Positions 1 to 10,646 of a stretch of 64,000 nucleotides of DNA are shown piece after piece. The notes below the pieces were generated by a model. That model was not told the origin of the DNA, ran no database searches, and saw nothing but the letters and a program-made list of their open reading frames with translations. Origin of the DNA: Phymorhynchus buccinoides (lineage: Eukaryota > Mollusca > Gastropoda > Neogastropoda > Raphitomidae); assembly GCA_017654935.2 (NCBI GenBank), contig CM065690.1:15469520-15533519 (forward strand). The letters run 5' to 3'. Each line of letters opens with the position of its first letter. Position 1 is the first letter of the stretch. Made by a program: the position numbers and the translations under genes.

Positions 1-354
1 GCCGCCAACTCGTTTGCACAAAATCTTCGCAATACAAGCCTTTATTTTAATTAAAAAAATGTGTACAGTTTATGTAAAGAAGTTTCGCTCACAACAAAAG
101 AAATAGCTCCTTTTTTTTTTTTACTGCACTACAAAAAAAGAAAACGCTTCAACCACAATGAGTGACCTCCACCCACCCCATCCAAAATGGCTACTCTCTC
201 CGACATCTCCGCCAAGGAGGAATCGCCGATTTTTTGACGGTTTAATTTCTAGGAAACCAGAGCAAAGTGAGTGTTCCGATCCTTGAAAAGGCTGTCTTTC
301 TGGTGATCTCGACGTGTTTCTTGCAAAACCTCATCCGTCAGGGTCCACCTTTAA
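1..354 (-). mobile_element. Partial TIR element R2 (half copy)
   Basis: The end matches the terminal inverted repeat of the complete element at 60,895-61,422: it closes with CTCATCCGTCAGGGT followed by CCACCTTTAA. Only half is present because the window begins at the element centre. The start of the window corresponds in reverse complement to about 61,235. The longest frames inside are not convincing as a protein, so this looks like a non-autonomous inverted-repeat element. Confidence 0.65.
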
Positions 355-596
355 AGAAGCTGAGTGAGACGATCAACCTAAATTCATCAACCAAACTGCC
401 CTGATTGGGTAAGCCTACTCGGGATGCTTATTATACACGAAAGGGGAAGAAGAGAGGAGGAAGGGAGGAGGAAAAGAAGGACCAAAACGGGTGGAAAGAA
501 GGAGAAAGCAAAAGACACAAGACCAAGAACGATTTCGTTAGAAACATAACTGATTAAAATATTAACCACCAAGTTTTGTGAATGCGGCTGACTTCA

Positions 597-1114
597 ACGA
601 ATAATGTAAAACCATGGGTGGAAGTAAACAACGAATAATGTAAAACCATGGGTGAAAGTAAACAACGAATAATGTAAAACCATGGGTGGAAAGTAAACAA
701 CGAATAATGTAAAACCATGGGTGAAAGTAAACAACGAATAATGTAAAACCATGGGTGAAAGTAAACAACGAATAATGTAAAACCATGGGTGGAAAGTAAA
801 CAACGAATAATGTAAAACCATGGGTGAAAGTAAACAACGAATAATGTAAAACCATGGGTGAAAGTAAACAACGAATAATGTAAAACCATGGGTGGAAAGT
901 AAACAACGAATAATGTAAAACCATGGGTGGAAGTAAACAACGAATAATGTAAAACCATGGGTGAAAGTAAACAACGAATAATGTAAAACCATGGGTGGAA
1001 GTAAACAACGAATAATGTAAAACCATGGGTGGAAGTAAACAACGAATAATGTAAAACCATGGGTGGAAGTAAACAACGAATAATGTAAATCCATGGGTGG
1101 AAGTAAACAACGAA
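597..1114. repeat. 34/35-bp tandem repeat, about 15 copies
   Basis: The unit contains GAATAATGTAAAACCATGGG followed by TGGAAGTAAACAAC, with two spacer variants (TGAAAG and TGGAAAG) that switch the period between 34 and 35 bp. I counted 15 CCATGGG cores. The minus strand has no stop codon in any of the three frames, which creates three overlapping pseudo-ORFs of 166-194 codons. The mirror array at 60,172-60,645 has about 14 cores. Confidence 0.9.
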
Positions 1115-1129
1115 TAAATATACGTGTTT

Positions 1130-1775
1130 GTCCATCACCGGCCTCTCGTTTTTAAATGTGTGCCATCTGTGTGTCCATCACCTCGTTTAAAATCTCTGCC
1201 ATCAATTTTGGGCTGAATGTGTTTTTTTTGATTTTAATAAGACTGTGGTTCCCCCCGACAAGATGGCCGATCCTGAAGACTCTATCAGGGTTGGGTGTTT
1301 TTTTTGGGGGTTAATCTTGATTTCAGGAGCACCGTCTGAGCATGTTTATCTGAAGAAGAAGATGAAGAAAAAGAAAAAGAAAAAAAAATGAAGAGAAATA
1401 AACAACATCCTAGCTCTGTGTTGCAGAGCTTCGTGATCGCCTGGTGACTCTCAACTGGGGATTGAGCCACCTGACCTTTGTCCCAAACGTTCCTACCATG
1501 CACAGTCAGATGTACGCGACTCGCGCGACGAAGGCGTACGCCGACTCCCGCTTCGAGTTCCTCATCGACAACAGCGCTGACTCCACCGTCAAGCACACCA
1601 CCGACTGTGCCTACGACAGGTGAGACCGTCCACTACCTAGCAAGCCGGTGTTGCATAAAATATTTTAACCATAAAATAAATACTCTTTTTTTTACTACTC
1701 TTTTCTTTTGAAGTCAAAGTTTTTTCTGTTTGGGAACGACTCTCTTCTACGAACCCTAAATGACACCCCAAACAA
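1130..1775 (+). pseudogene. Extra, degraded copy of the gene A exon region
   Basis: This stretch repeats 2,225-2,700: the same intron sequence, then a copy of the GDFN exon between TTGCAG (ending 1426) and CAG/G (exon end 1619). The exon copy is 193 bp rather than 158 bp and is frameshifted. It keeps SRFEFLIDNSADS-like and TDCAYDR-like stretches, but in different frames, and has a partial internal duplication around 1510-1545. The mirror arm has only one copy. I infer either a local tandem duplication that has decayed or an assembly error from unpolished reads. Confidence 0.6.
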
Positions 1776-2090
1776 AGTAAACAACGAATAATGTAAAACC
1801 ATGGGTGAAAGTAAACAACGAATAATGTAAAACCATGGGTGGAAGTAAACAACGAATAATGTAAAACCATGGGTGGAAGTAAACAACGAATAATGTAAAA
1901 CCATGGGTGAAAGTAAACAACGAATAATGTAAAACCATGGGTGAAAGTAAACAACGAATAATGTAAAACCATGGGTGGAAAGTAAACAACGAATAATGTA
2001 AAACCATGGGTGAAAGTAAACAACGAATAATGTAAAACCATGGGTGGAAGTAAACAACGAATAATGTAAAACCATGGGTGGAAAGTAAAA
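1776..2090. repeat. Second block of the 34/35-bp repeat, about 9 copies
   Basis: Same unit and spacer variants as 597-1114, with nine CCATGGG cores counted. It separates the degraded and intact copies of the gene A exon, so repeat and exon together form a duplicated block of about 1 kb that is single in the mirror arm. Confidence 0.9.
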
Positions 2091-2446
2091 CATTCTCTCA
2101 CTCCTGAAATGACACGCTTCAACGTTCTCTGAATCTTCCCAATCCTGAAGTGGTGACCGCATTAAAAAAAGAAATAATCTCCAGCGTGTATGTGTGTGTG
2201 TACGTGCGTGTGTGTGTCCATCACCTCGTTTTAATCTGCCATCAATTTTGGCTGAAATGTTTTTGATTTTATAAGACTGTGGTTCCGGATGACAAGATAG
2301 CCAATCCTGAAGACTCTATCAGGGTTGGGTGTTTTTTTTTGGGGGTTAATCTTGATTTCAGGAGCACGTCTGAGCATGTTTATCTGAAGAAGAAGAAGGA
2401 AGAAGAAGAAAAAAGAAGAAATAAACAACATCCTATCGTGTTGCAG

Positions 2447-2604
2447 AGCTTCGTGATCGCCGGTGACTTCAACGCGGATTGCCGCTACCTGTCCAACCGG
2501 GCCTACCAGCACAGTCAGATGTACGCCGACTCCCGCTTCGAGTTCCTCATCGACAACAGCGCTGACTCCACCGCCAGCCACACCACCGACTGTGCCTACG
2601 ACAG
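2447..2604 (+). CDS. DNase I-like gene A, GDFN exon
   Basis: Internal coding exon of a DNase I-family endonuclease, a secreted or lysosomal enzyme class that hydrolyses phosphodiester bonds in DNA with Ca/Mg. It is bounded by acceptor GTGTTGCAG and donor CAG/GTGAG, 158 bp, starting in phase 0 and ending after two bases of an Arg codon. Visible motifs are SFVIAGDFNADC (Asp and Asn of the family GDFN motif, D168 and N170 in bovine numbering) and TTDCAYDR (Cys of the conserved disulphide and the following active-site Asp). The two cysteines correspond to the C173-C209 pair of mammalian DNase I. The preceding exon lies outside the window on this arm but is seen at 63,096-63,208 on the mirror arm. 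The next exon is 5630-5723, with matching phase (AG+G = Arg). The upstream polypyrimidine tract is weak because the intron end is purine-rich. Confidence 0.88.
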
Positions 2605-3079
2605 GTGAGACCGTCCACTACCTAGCAAGCCGGTGTTGCATAAAATATTTTACCCATAAAATAAATACTCTTTTCCTCATTCAAATTGTTTGCTGTTTGG
2701 GAAAGATTCGCCCCTAAATACATTCAGAGGCGTCTTGTGGCTATGCAGGAAGAACAGGATTCATCATTAAATACTGAAAAGTCAGGGATATTTTTCTAAT
2801 ATTTATTATTTATTTATTTTTGTTTGCCACGGATGGTTGTCTATATCGTCCGCCATTTTGGAAAATACGAAACTAAGTGACATGGCTTTGTGTATCGATT
2901 TCTCGGCACAAATGTAGATTTACACCCTCCCGCTCTATTACTTGGTTCTTTCCGTGTAGATTGAGCACTAAAATATCAATATTTTAAATAATAGTTGACT
3001 TATTTATCACATGAAAGAAGAATGGTTCTAGTGCGCTTTTCACGGTAGGTACTTATTTCTCATGACACCGGCTAACTGA

Positions 3080-4030
3080 TTTAGGTTGGTGGGTCGCTTG
3101 CCTGCATGCATGATGGACAGGGCTGGTAGGCGGGTTAGTTGGTTGGCTGGCTGCTTGTTCGGTTGGTTCCTTTGCTTGCTTGATGGTCTGGTTGGTAGGT
3201 GATTGGTTGGTTGACTGGTGGGGTGCTTGCTTGCTTGATGGTCTGGTTGGTAGGTGATTGGTTGGTTGACTGGTGGGTTGCTTGCTTGCTTGATGGGCTG
3301 GTTGGTAGGTGATTGGCTGGTTGACTGGTTGGTTGGTTGCTTGATGGTCTGTGGTTGGTAGGTGATTGACTGGTTGGTTGGTTGCTTGCTTGATGGCCTG
3401 GTTGATAGGTGATTGGCTGGTTGACTGGTTGGTTGGTTGCTTGCTTGATGGCCTGGTTGATAGGTTATTGGTTTGTTGACTGGTTGGTTGCTTGCTTGCT
3501 TGATGGCCTGGTTGGTAGGTGATTGGTTTGTTGACTGGTTGGTTGCTTGCTTGATGGTCTGGTTGGTAGGTGATTGGTTGGTTGACTGGCTTGTTGGTAG
3601 GTGATTGGTTGCTTCCTTGCTTGATGGACTGGTTGGTAGGTGGTTGATTGGCTGGTTGGCGATTGGTTGCTTGCTTGCTTGATGGACTGGTTGGTAGGAC
3701 TGGTTGGTTGTGTTTGGCTGGTTGACTGGTTGGTTGGTTGCTTGATGGTCTGGTTGGTAGGTGATTGGTTGCTTGTTTGCTTGCTTGATGGACTGGTTGG
3801 TAGGTGATTGGTTGGTTGACTGGTTGATTGGCTGGTTGGTAGTTGACTGGTTGGTTGGTTAGTTGATTGTTTGCTTGGTGGATTGTTTGGCTGGTTGTCA
3901 TTAAAACAAAATAACAGACTGCTGCATATTTGGGGGTGGGGGTGGAATTTATAATGATAAACTGACTTGGTTGGTTGAGTGAGTGGGTGGTTGGTAGATT
4001 GCTTGGTGGCTTGTTCGGCTGGTTGTAATG
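3080..4030. repeat. TTGG/TTGA-type degenerate array (left copy)
   Basis: Higher-order repetition of GGTTGGTAGGTGATTGGTTG and GCTTGCTTGATGG blocks with a period of roughly 50-60 bp. The complement reads as long [12 protein letters not shown] frames (335 and 200 codons), which I treat as translated repeat rather than protein. The mirror is about 58,200-59,130. Confidence 0.85.
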
Positions 4031-4139
4031 GGGGGTTTTTAACACAGATTTCTGCTGCACTCCTCAAAGATGAAATAAGAGAGAACAGAAAACTTGCTTG
4101 TTTGATTGTGGCAGAAATTCCAAATTTGTAACCACTAAG

Positions 4140-4560
4140 TAGTAGGCCACACTGTCATCATTGGTCGGTGGGTTGGCTGGTTGATTGGTCAGTTAGCTGG
4201 TTGCACGGTATTGTCGCCTTGTTCCGCAATATGGTTGGTCAGTCAGTGGATGGATTGGCTGGTTGGTTGATGGGATGAGTGGGTGGGTGGGTGGATTGGC
4301 TGGTTGATTGGTCAGTTAGCTGGTTGCACGGTATTGTCGCCTTGTTCCGCAATATGGTTGGTCAGTCAGTGGATGGATTGGCTGGTTGGTTGATGGGATG
4401 AGTGGGTGGGTGGGTGGATTGGCTGGTTGATTGGTCAGTTAGCTGGTTGCACGGTATTGTCGCCTTGTTCCGCAATATGGTTGGTCAGTCAATAGATGGA
4501 TTGGCTGGTTGGTTGATGGGATGAGTGGGTGGGTGGGTGGGTTGGCTTGTCAGTCGGTTG
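4140..4560. repeat. 123-bp tandem repeat, three copies
   Basis: GCACGGTATTGTCGCC recurs at 4203, 4326 and 4449, giving a period of 123 bp. The mirror arm has a single copy near 57,905-58,070, so this is a copy-number difference between the two arms. Confidence 0.85.
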
Positions 4561-4689
4561 TTCAGTCGATCGGGAGAGAGATGACCTTGGCTGTAGAGTG
4601 GCTCGGTTGATTGGCTCTCTCAGTAGGGTGTGTAAGTTTTAATAAGTGTGTATATATTTTTTTTATCATCATTATAAGTCTGCCAGTCT

Positions 4690-4950
4690 TCCACTTACTG
4701 TCTGGGTTTGTTTACCCCCCTTGACTGCCAAAGAAAATTAAAAAAAAATCATTGGGAAAATCATGACATGAAAAAGACGACTGATAGAGCCAATCTGAGA
4801 ACATGGTCTGGGGGATATATAACTCTCTTGATTGTATTAGAACAAAAAGCCAGCGCATCAGGGTTATTCCTCTTCATCTGATGACATCATCAGTGATGTC
4901 ATCAGGTCAGTACGTAACACGTTGGTGGCAGTCAAAGGGTTAAATAAAAG
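4690..4950. repeat. Dispersed repeat with a CTGATGACATCA palindrome
   Basis: Arms CTGATGACATCA (4878-4889) and TGATGTCATCAG (4894-4905) form a near-perfect palindrome. It is followed by TACGTAACACGTTGGTGGCA. The same segment appears in reverse at 57,520-57,690. No coding content is seen. Confidence 0.55.
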
Positions 4951-5147
4951 CAATACAAATACAAGATGTCCGAAGCAGCAACAAAAGCAGAGCTTTGTGG
5001 TGTGCTCAGTCTGTGTGTCTTAATCCTTGTTAAAAAAATTAAAAAATCAGTGTTCAATGTTCAGTGTCTGTCTGTCTACGTGACTGTCTGTCAGTCAGTC
5101 TGTCTGTCTGTCTCTGTCTGGTCGGCTGTTTAGTTGGAATGAAGACT

Positions 5148-5245
5148 TCTCAAGTTCAAGTTCAAGTATACTTTAATATCTCCAAAGCAGAAATTCAGGT
5201 TAGGTGCAACAGCATGACAGAGATACAACATAACTGAAAGAACAT
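5148..5245 (-). mobile_element. Retroposon 3' tail with (TTGAAC)n end
   Basis: On the minus strand the sequence runs through TTAAAGTATACTTGAACTTG, ending in repeated TTGAAC. This has the look of a SINE/LINE 3' end with a hexamer tail. The mirror is 57,215-57,320. Confidence 0.55.
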
Positions 5246-5337
5246 TAATCAAACGTGTGAAACAAAATTATACCAACCAAATAATTATCATTAACATTCA
5301 TTACATCAACTTAGAAATGTTCACATTTAAAACACAC

Positions 5338-5400
<63 letters not shown>

Positions 5401-5406
5401 AGAGAA
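5338..5406. repeat. (GA)n microsatellite
   Basis: Almost pure GA dinucleotide tract in a gene A intron. The mirror tract, 57,021-57,122, is longer. Confidence 0.95.
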
Positions 5407-5629
5407 TCAATAACCATTACAGTGAACCTTCACAAATCATCCAAAATGAGGTCTTAAAAGGGAGGGGTCTTATAAGGGAGGTAATTTTAATACTTACAAA
5501 GAAGGGCAATGTCTCAGAGAAGTAGGTCTTATGTGGGAGGGAGTCTTATAATGGGAGGGTCTTATAAGGGAGGTTCCACTGTATCAACTTATAGCAGTCA
5601 ATGCTGTCTCTCTGTGTTGTCACTGTCAG

Positions 5630-5723
5630 GTTCGTAGCCACAGGGCTGGTGAAGCACGCTGCAGTCACTGGCAGTGTGCGGGTCTACAACTTCGAGAACG
5701 ACATGCACCTTTCTTATAATCAG
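5630..5723 (+). CDS. DNase I-like gene A, penultimate coding exon
   Basis: 94-bp exon with acceptor CACTGTCAG and donor CAG/GTACGG. The first base completes an Arg codon with the previous exon, and the exon ends in phase 0. It encodes FVATGLVKHAAVTGSVRVYN and then FENDMHLSYNQ, which matches the DNase I segment after CAYDR: the strand entering the GAVVP-like loop, then the NF-x-Y-x-LS stretch before the final catalytic exon. The mirror exon 56,701-56,794 has identical boundaries. No frame disruption is visible. Confidence 0.85.
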
Positions 5724-5804
5724 GTACGGGGCTGGAAGATCGAGAGAGGAGGGTGGATGGTAGAGGAGAGAGAGGGAGTGAGAGTGAGAGGGGGGGGAGT
5801 GAGA

Positions 5805-5895
5805 GAGAGAGACTCAAACTCAAACTCAAAAATGTTTTAATGTCAGACCTCCGGCCTATAACATTGAGGGTGCGCATATACACACATAATGTAAT
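5805..5895 (-). mobile_element. Retroposon 3' tail with (GAGTTT)n end
   Basis: On the minus strand it runs through GGCCGGAGGTCTGACATTAA to AACATTTTTGAGTTTGAG, with three GAGTTT copies, and abuts (GA)n on the plus strand. The mirror is 56,540-56,600. It is typical of a truncated LINE/SINE end. Confidence 0.5.
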
Positions 5896-6124
5896 AAATG
5901 AAAACAGGACAAATGTGAATATTCTTTCACTTAGCACTAGCATGTTATCCAAATAAATTTTATAATGCATAAGTTCATGTATCAGCTGACATAAGTTCAT
6001 CTCTTTTTTTTAAACGCATAAAATATAAACATGGCAACATCTCTAGTTATGAATGTATTTTCATTGGCAAGGAGGCTTTTTAATTCAATGGGATAGTTGT
6101 TTCTAAATTGATTATGTTTGAAAA

Positions 6125-6293
6125 TATACTTGTCAGTGAGAGAGTGAGAGAGAGAGAGAGAGAGAGAAACTTAAAACTTGAGTGGCGCTGAGAGAGAGCG
6201 ATAGAGACAGGGAGAGAGAGAGAGGGGGCGGGGAGAGAGAGAGAGAGTGACAGACAGAGACAGGGAGAGAGAGAGAGAGAGAGAGAGAGATGA

Positions 6294-6328
<35 letters not shown>

Positions 6329-6387
6329 GAGAGAGAGAGAGTAACTTGAAACTTGAGTGGCGCTGAGAGAGAGTGACAGACAGAGAC

Positions 6388-6429
<42 letters not shown>

Positions 6430-6473
6430 TTGAAATTTGAGTGGCGCTGAGAGAGAGCGTCAGACAGAGACAG

Positions 6474-6537
<64 letters not shown>

Positions 6538-6579
6538 TTGAAACTTGAGTGGCGCTGAGAGAGAGCGACAGACAGAGAC

Positions 6580-6649
<70 letters not shown>

Positions 6650-6720
6650 AACTTGAAACTTGAGTGGCGCTGAGAGCGAGCGACAGACAGAGACAGGGAG
6701 GGAGAGAGAGAGATCGAGAG
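6125..6720. repeat. Composite array: (GA)n plus AACTTGAGTGGCGCTGAG units
   Basis: (GA)n blocks are separated by at least five copies of an AACTTGAAACTTGAGTGGCG core followed by CTGAGAGAGAGCGACAGACA. Copy spacing varies with GA length (cores near 6168, 6345, 6426, 6535 and 6650). The mirror is 55,553-56,275. It lies in the last gene A intron. Confidence 0.85.
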
Positions 6721-6769
6721 GGGGAGGAGTGAAGTTTAAATCGTTGTCATTCTGCTTTTCAACGTGTGT

Positions 6770-6850
6770 TGTGTATGTGTGTGTGTGCATGTGCGTGCGT
6801 GCGTGTGTGTGTGTGTGTATGTATGTGCATGTGCGCGTGTGTGTGTGTTT
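6770..6850 (+). repeat. (TG)n tract running into the last splice acceptor of gene A
   Basis: GTGTGTGTGTTTCAG directly precedes the final exon, so a TG-rich tract stands where a pyrimidine tract would be expected. The mirror is 55,362-55,455. Confidence 0.8.
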
Positions 6851-6853
6851 CAG

Positions 6854-6901
6854 ACATTGGCAATCAGTGACCACTACCCTATTCAGATGGAACTGCAGTG
6901 A
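6854..6901 (+). CDS. DNase I-like gene A, terminal exon with catalytic SDHYP motif
   Basis: 48-bp coding part, phase 0, encoding TLAISDHYPIQMELQ and then TGA (6899-6901). The SDHYP motif carries the Asp-His pair (D251 and H252 in bovine numbering) that is the C-terminal hallmark of DNase I enzymes. The acceptor is GTTTCAG. Together with 2447-2604 and 5630-5723 it gives an uninterrupted C-terminal third of the enzyme. The end, ELQ-stop, falls where mammalian DNase I ends. Confidence 0.88.
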   Translation, partial: TLAISDHYPIQMELQ

Positions 6902-7084
6902 AGGGCATACTTATATTCGTTTATCTTTTAATCGTATTTATATCCATTTCTTTGTCACTAAGTCACGCAAAATGTGCTCAAATCAATACATTGCTTCCAG
7001 TATTGCATCTTTATTCTTTAGTATGTGGTACGGGGAACTCTCTTACATTCACAGACAGCATTATGTTCTATCAATGTAACATTG

Positions 7085-7090
7085 AATAAA
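7085..7090 (+). promoter_or_regulatory. Candidate polyadenylation signal AATAAA for gene A
   Basis: AATAAA lies 184 bp after the stop codon at 6901. It is conserved in the mirror copy (reverse complement at 55,130-55,135). Many other A/T-rich hexamers occur, so this is only a candidate. Confidence 0.4.
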
Positions 7091-8340
7091 TTATCTTTGC
7101 ATTTCAGCAAAAAACATTTCTGGACTGCCTTTCTAACTCGTTCAATCAAACAAGATGCAACAACAACTATGCTTGTTTTTGTCTTATTCAAAACAAGGCA
7201 GAAAAACGTATTGATTAGTATACATAGTCCATACAAGCAGGTATGATATGACTGCATGCACAATAATGAACATAACGATTTCTCTATTTATTTGTAAATT
7301 AAAAGTGAAAATGTTCTCTCTTTCTAATCTTATATTGTTTGGAAAGCGTGCCATGTTCTGTTTCTAACTCTGTACAACTGCAACCTACCTTAACCAATGC
7401 CTACTTCTCTGACAACATGCAAGCGCATACACACACACATATCTATTCATGCACGACACACATATGTGCCCACGCGCGCGCGCACACACACTCTCTCTAT
7501 ATATATTTATTTATTTATTTATTTAGTCTGTTATAGTCCCGTCAACAGCTATGGTCATCTCAGGACTGTCATCGCATAAAGTTCGACCACGTATAGCAAA
7601 ACACACGTCAATGATTCTTAACAACGTCCCAAAACCTGAAAACAACAACACAATAACAGTATAATTCACGACATGGCATCTTCATCATTGTACCCTATAG
7701 CTCATAATTTCACACAATGCTGGAAATGTTGAGCCACTCTACTCTACTTATCGGATCCAGGTTAAAAAAAACTGAGAAAAAAAAGGATAACAAACACATC
7801 CTAGTTACAAACAACATATAAGAAAGACCATATAGGCAAATATGCACTGCAGAATGGGCAACATGTGCCCACTCAAGTGCGTAAGGCCTCACGCGTGGAA
7901 GCCAGTGAACATTTTTTTTTTTTAAACTGGCATGTCATAAATTGTAAATGAGGATGGAGAGAATGAAAAATGGGGATGAGGGGCTACTCTTAGTTTAAAG
8001 CTCCCCCACCACGACAAGGTGGAAGCCCGCGGACCGTATAAATAAACAAAAAACAAAACACATAAAAAACCTAGCAAGACGTAGAATCAAGTCAATCGAT
8101 GCATTAGTTTATCAATAACACGGAAAACTTTATTTGACAAGGATAAAGATTTTAGGCGATGCCTATTCTTACAATCTGTCCTTAGATACAAAATAAAACA
8201 AGTGCAACGCCGAGCGGCTGCAAAGTTCTTTGGGTCGCAGCATCGCCGAGCTACTCCGAAATCGGAATGTGTCGGTTGTACACATACATAAAAACGCATC
8301 AAAACAGCACGTAACTACATAAAAACGCATCAAAACAGCA
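7091..8340. other. Intergenic stretch, nothing gene-like
   Basis: Contains a short (CA)n/(CGCG) patch near 7,425-7,500 and A/T-rich unique sequence. The only frames are short and not shared as proteins with the mirror arm. At 8,122 the mirror arm carries an extra 470 bp (53,633-54,101). Confidence 0.6.
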
Positions 8341-8349
8341 CGTAACTGA

Positions 8350-8772
8350 ATAGTTTTTTTTATATATAGCCTTGGGGTTCGGACCCGTGATTTGAGCGCG
8401 CGCGATCATGCGCACACGAGCGCACAGAAAAATTCATGACAACTGTGTTATAGACCATTCATCAAGAAATGTTGTGAAAAAAACTGCATTAAAATACATG
8501 CAAAACTTCGCGAGATATTAGCGATTATGTGTTTCGGGGTTTGAACCCCGTAACTGGCGCGACCTTGACCTTAATGTAAAACTAAATACATCAGTGGATA
8601 GCTTGCATCTTGGCAAACTAGTATACCAAATTTGATGATGATAGACTGAATAGTTTTTTTGAGAAAAACGGACGAATAGCCGACGGACGGAGGCACGCCG
8701 GACGGACACGGACGGACGGACGGACCAGACAAAAACTAATAGCTCCCCGAACCTTCGGCTCGGGGACTAAAA
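8350..8772. mobile_element. Interspersed repeat R4 with terminal GC hairpin
   Basis: Contains GAATAGTTTTTTTGAGAAAA, GGACGGACGGACGGAC and a terminal hairpin, CCCCGA (8745-8750) pairing with TCGGGG (8760-8765), followed by ACTAA. The mirror is 53,037-53,400. The hairpin followed by CTAA recalls Helitron 3' ends (hairpin then CTRR), but the spacing is shorter than usual, so the class is uncertain. Confidence 0.5.
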
Positions 8773-9109
8773 AACGTTTTCTAAAGTGTTTCTTAGGCCG
8801 CGTTTGGCGTAAGCGTTATTCGCGCGGCGACCGTTATCTAGAGAAACTCGACCCAGTTGATGTAAGGTGGTATCGGTGTCCATGTTGGTGCAGAAACCAT
8901 ACTCAGCATCCCGCATGAGCTTGAGCATGGTCTACCAACCTACCTACCATCTTTGATTTGATGTTGATGTTGATGTTGATGGATGGCATTGCTTTGCTTT
9001 ACACTGTCGTTGGTCACATGCACAGATGGGTAACGGTTATATTTCTATTTGTCCAAAGATGCTTTCCGACTCCGGATTGTTCATGTCATGGTTCCTACTC
9101 GGAGTCATG

Positions 9110-9485
9110 GTTCTTTTTTCCCTCCTCCTTCTTCTTCTCCTCCTCCTCCTCCTTTTTCTCCTTCTTCTTCTTCTTCTTCGTCGTCGTCGTCGTTTTCTTC
9201 TTTTTCTTCTTCATCTTCTTCTCCTTCTCTTCTCCTTGTTCTCCTCCTCCTCCTCCTCCTCCTCCTTCTTCTTCGTCATCGTCTTCTTTTTGTTTTGGGT
9301 TTTTTTCTTCTTCTCCTTCTTCTTCTCCTTCTTCTTCTTCTTCTTCTTCTTATTTGCCCCTCCTCCTTCTTCTCCTCCTCCACAACCTTCTCCTCCTCCT
9401 TTTCCTCCTCCTTCGTCTTTGTCGTCTTCTTCTTCTTTTTCTTCTCTCTTTCTTCATCACTTTTTCCACTGTCCTCATCCTCTTG
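9110..9485. repeat. (CTT/CTC)n trinucleotide array
   Basis: Imperfect polypyrimidine trinucleotide array on the plus strand. It gives Ser/Phe/Leu-only frames in several registers. The mirror is 52,380-52,700 as (GAA/GAG)n. Confidence 0.92.
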
Positions 9486-9739
9486 TTCGATGTTAACTCT
9501 TCTTGTTGTTGGGGGGGGTGGATGTGTTAAACTACAAAATCACAACAAATCATCCCCAAGGACAATGACTAATATCAAACGACACCAACCACTCTCCATG
9601 AGTGTTCAGTCGGGCGCAAAAGAATAATGCATATAATAGGAAGGAATCCGTGTGTACAATGTAGTGTTTGTAAACACGGTGCTACGTTTAGATCCGTATC
9701 GCGTGTATCGTTGCATGCCTAATCTTTAGCCAGGATGAA

Positions 9740-9945
9740 ATCTGGTGGCCGTTTCACAAGAGGGAACGCTCGCACCGTTCACACAATTCCGCGGCAAAAA
9801 CGGTCCCTAAGAAACACATTTGTTTGCCACAGAAGAATCCCCAATACTGCAGATGGATTTTGTTCTCTACCCAGGTAAACTTAATGGACATTTTTAGCTG
9901 AAATATGGCTGGCGGTGAAAGGGTTATGAGTTCGCAAAACACGAT
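9740..9945. repeat. Dispersed repeat R3
   Basis: Contains CCACAGAAGAATCCCCAATA and TGGCTGGCGGTGAAAGGGTT. A diverged relative lies at 31,765-32,045 (CAGAGGAATCCCAATATTGC and TGGCTGGCGTTGAAAGGGTT). The mirror copy is 51,895-52,100. Confidence 0.65.
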
Positions 9946-10103
9946 GTGAAGCAGTGAACATGCAATGCTGAATGTCTTTAGAGATAAGCCTTAACGAATG
10001 ACGGCTGTTGGGTGGCTGTCTTCCTGTCTGCACGTGTTCTGTGCATGTCTGTATGCATAGGTCTTAGTCTTTAGTCTCCCTGTCTATCTATCCGTTTGTA
10101 TGT

Positions 10104-10422
<319 letters not shown>

Positions 10423-10646
10423 ATCTATCTTATATTTCTTTTTTCCATCACTCCCTCTGCCTAGCACTGATTATTACGTTCACTTCTGCCAAACTGACCT
10501 CTCGTGGGGTTCACAAATGCCCCAAAGGTCGCTCAGTTCCAGAATCAACCCACCTGCTGCGACCTTGAACTGAATGGCAGCGTTATTTACTATCCGGAAA
10601 TGGAACATGCGTTTTACACCCGTTATGCTGCCCCTCTTTCTCTCCA

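Larger units (their letters stand above)
2605..5629 (+). other. Gene A intron, repeat-filled
   Basis: About 3 kb between two in-phase exons. It holds the TTGG-type array, the 123-bp repeat, a retroposon tail and a (GA)n tract. Around 2,860-2,990 is a dispersed segment (mirror 59,270-59,390) that also resembles 40,880-40,965. No further coding potential is visible. Confidence 0.7.

Noticed and set aside
597..1114. Possible CRISPR-like direct repeats
   Set aside because: A 34/35-bp period with no variable spacers is an ordinary minisatellite.
3053..4060. 335-codon NQPTNQP-like frame
   Set aside because: A product of the TTGG/TTGA tandem array. No non-repeat domain, and the mirror copy is broken differently.
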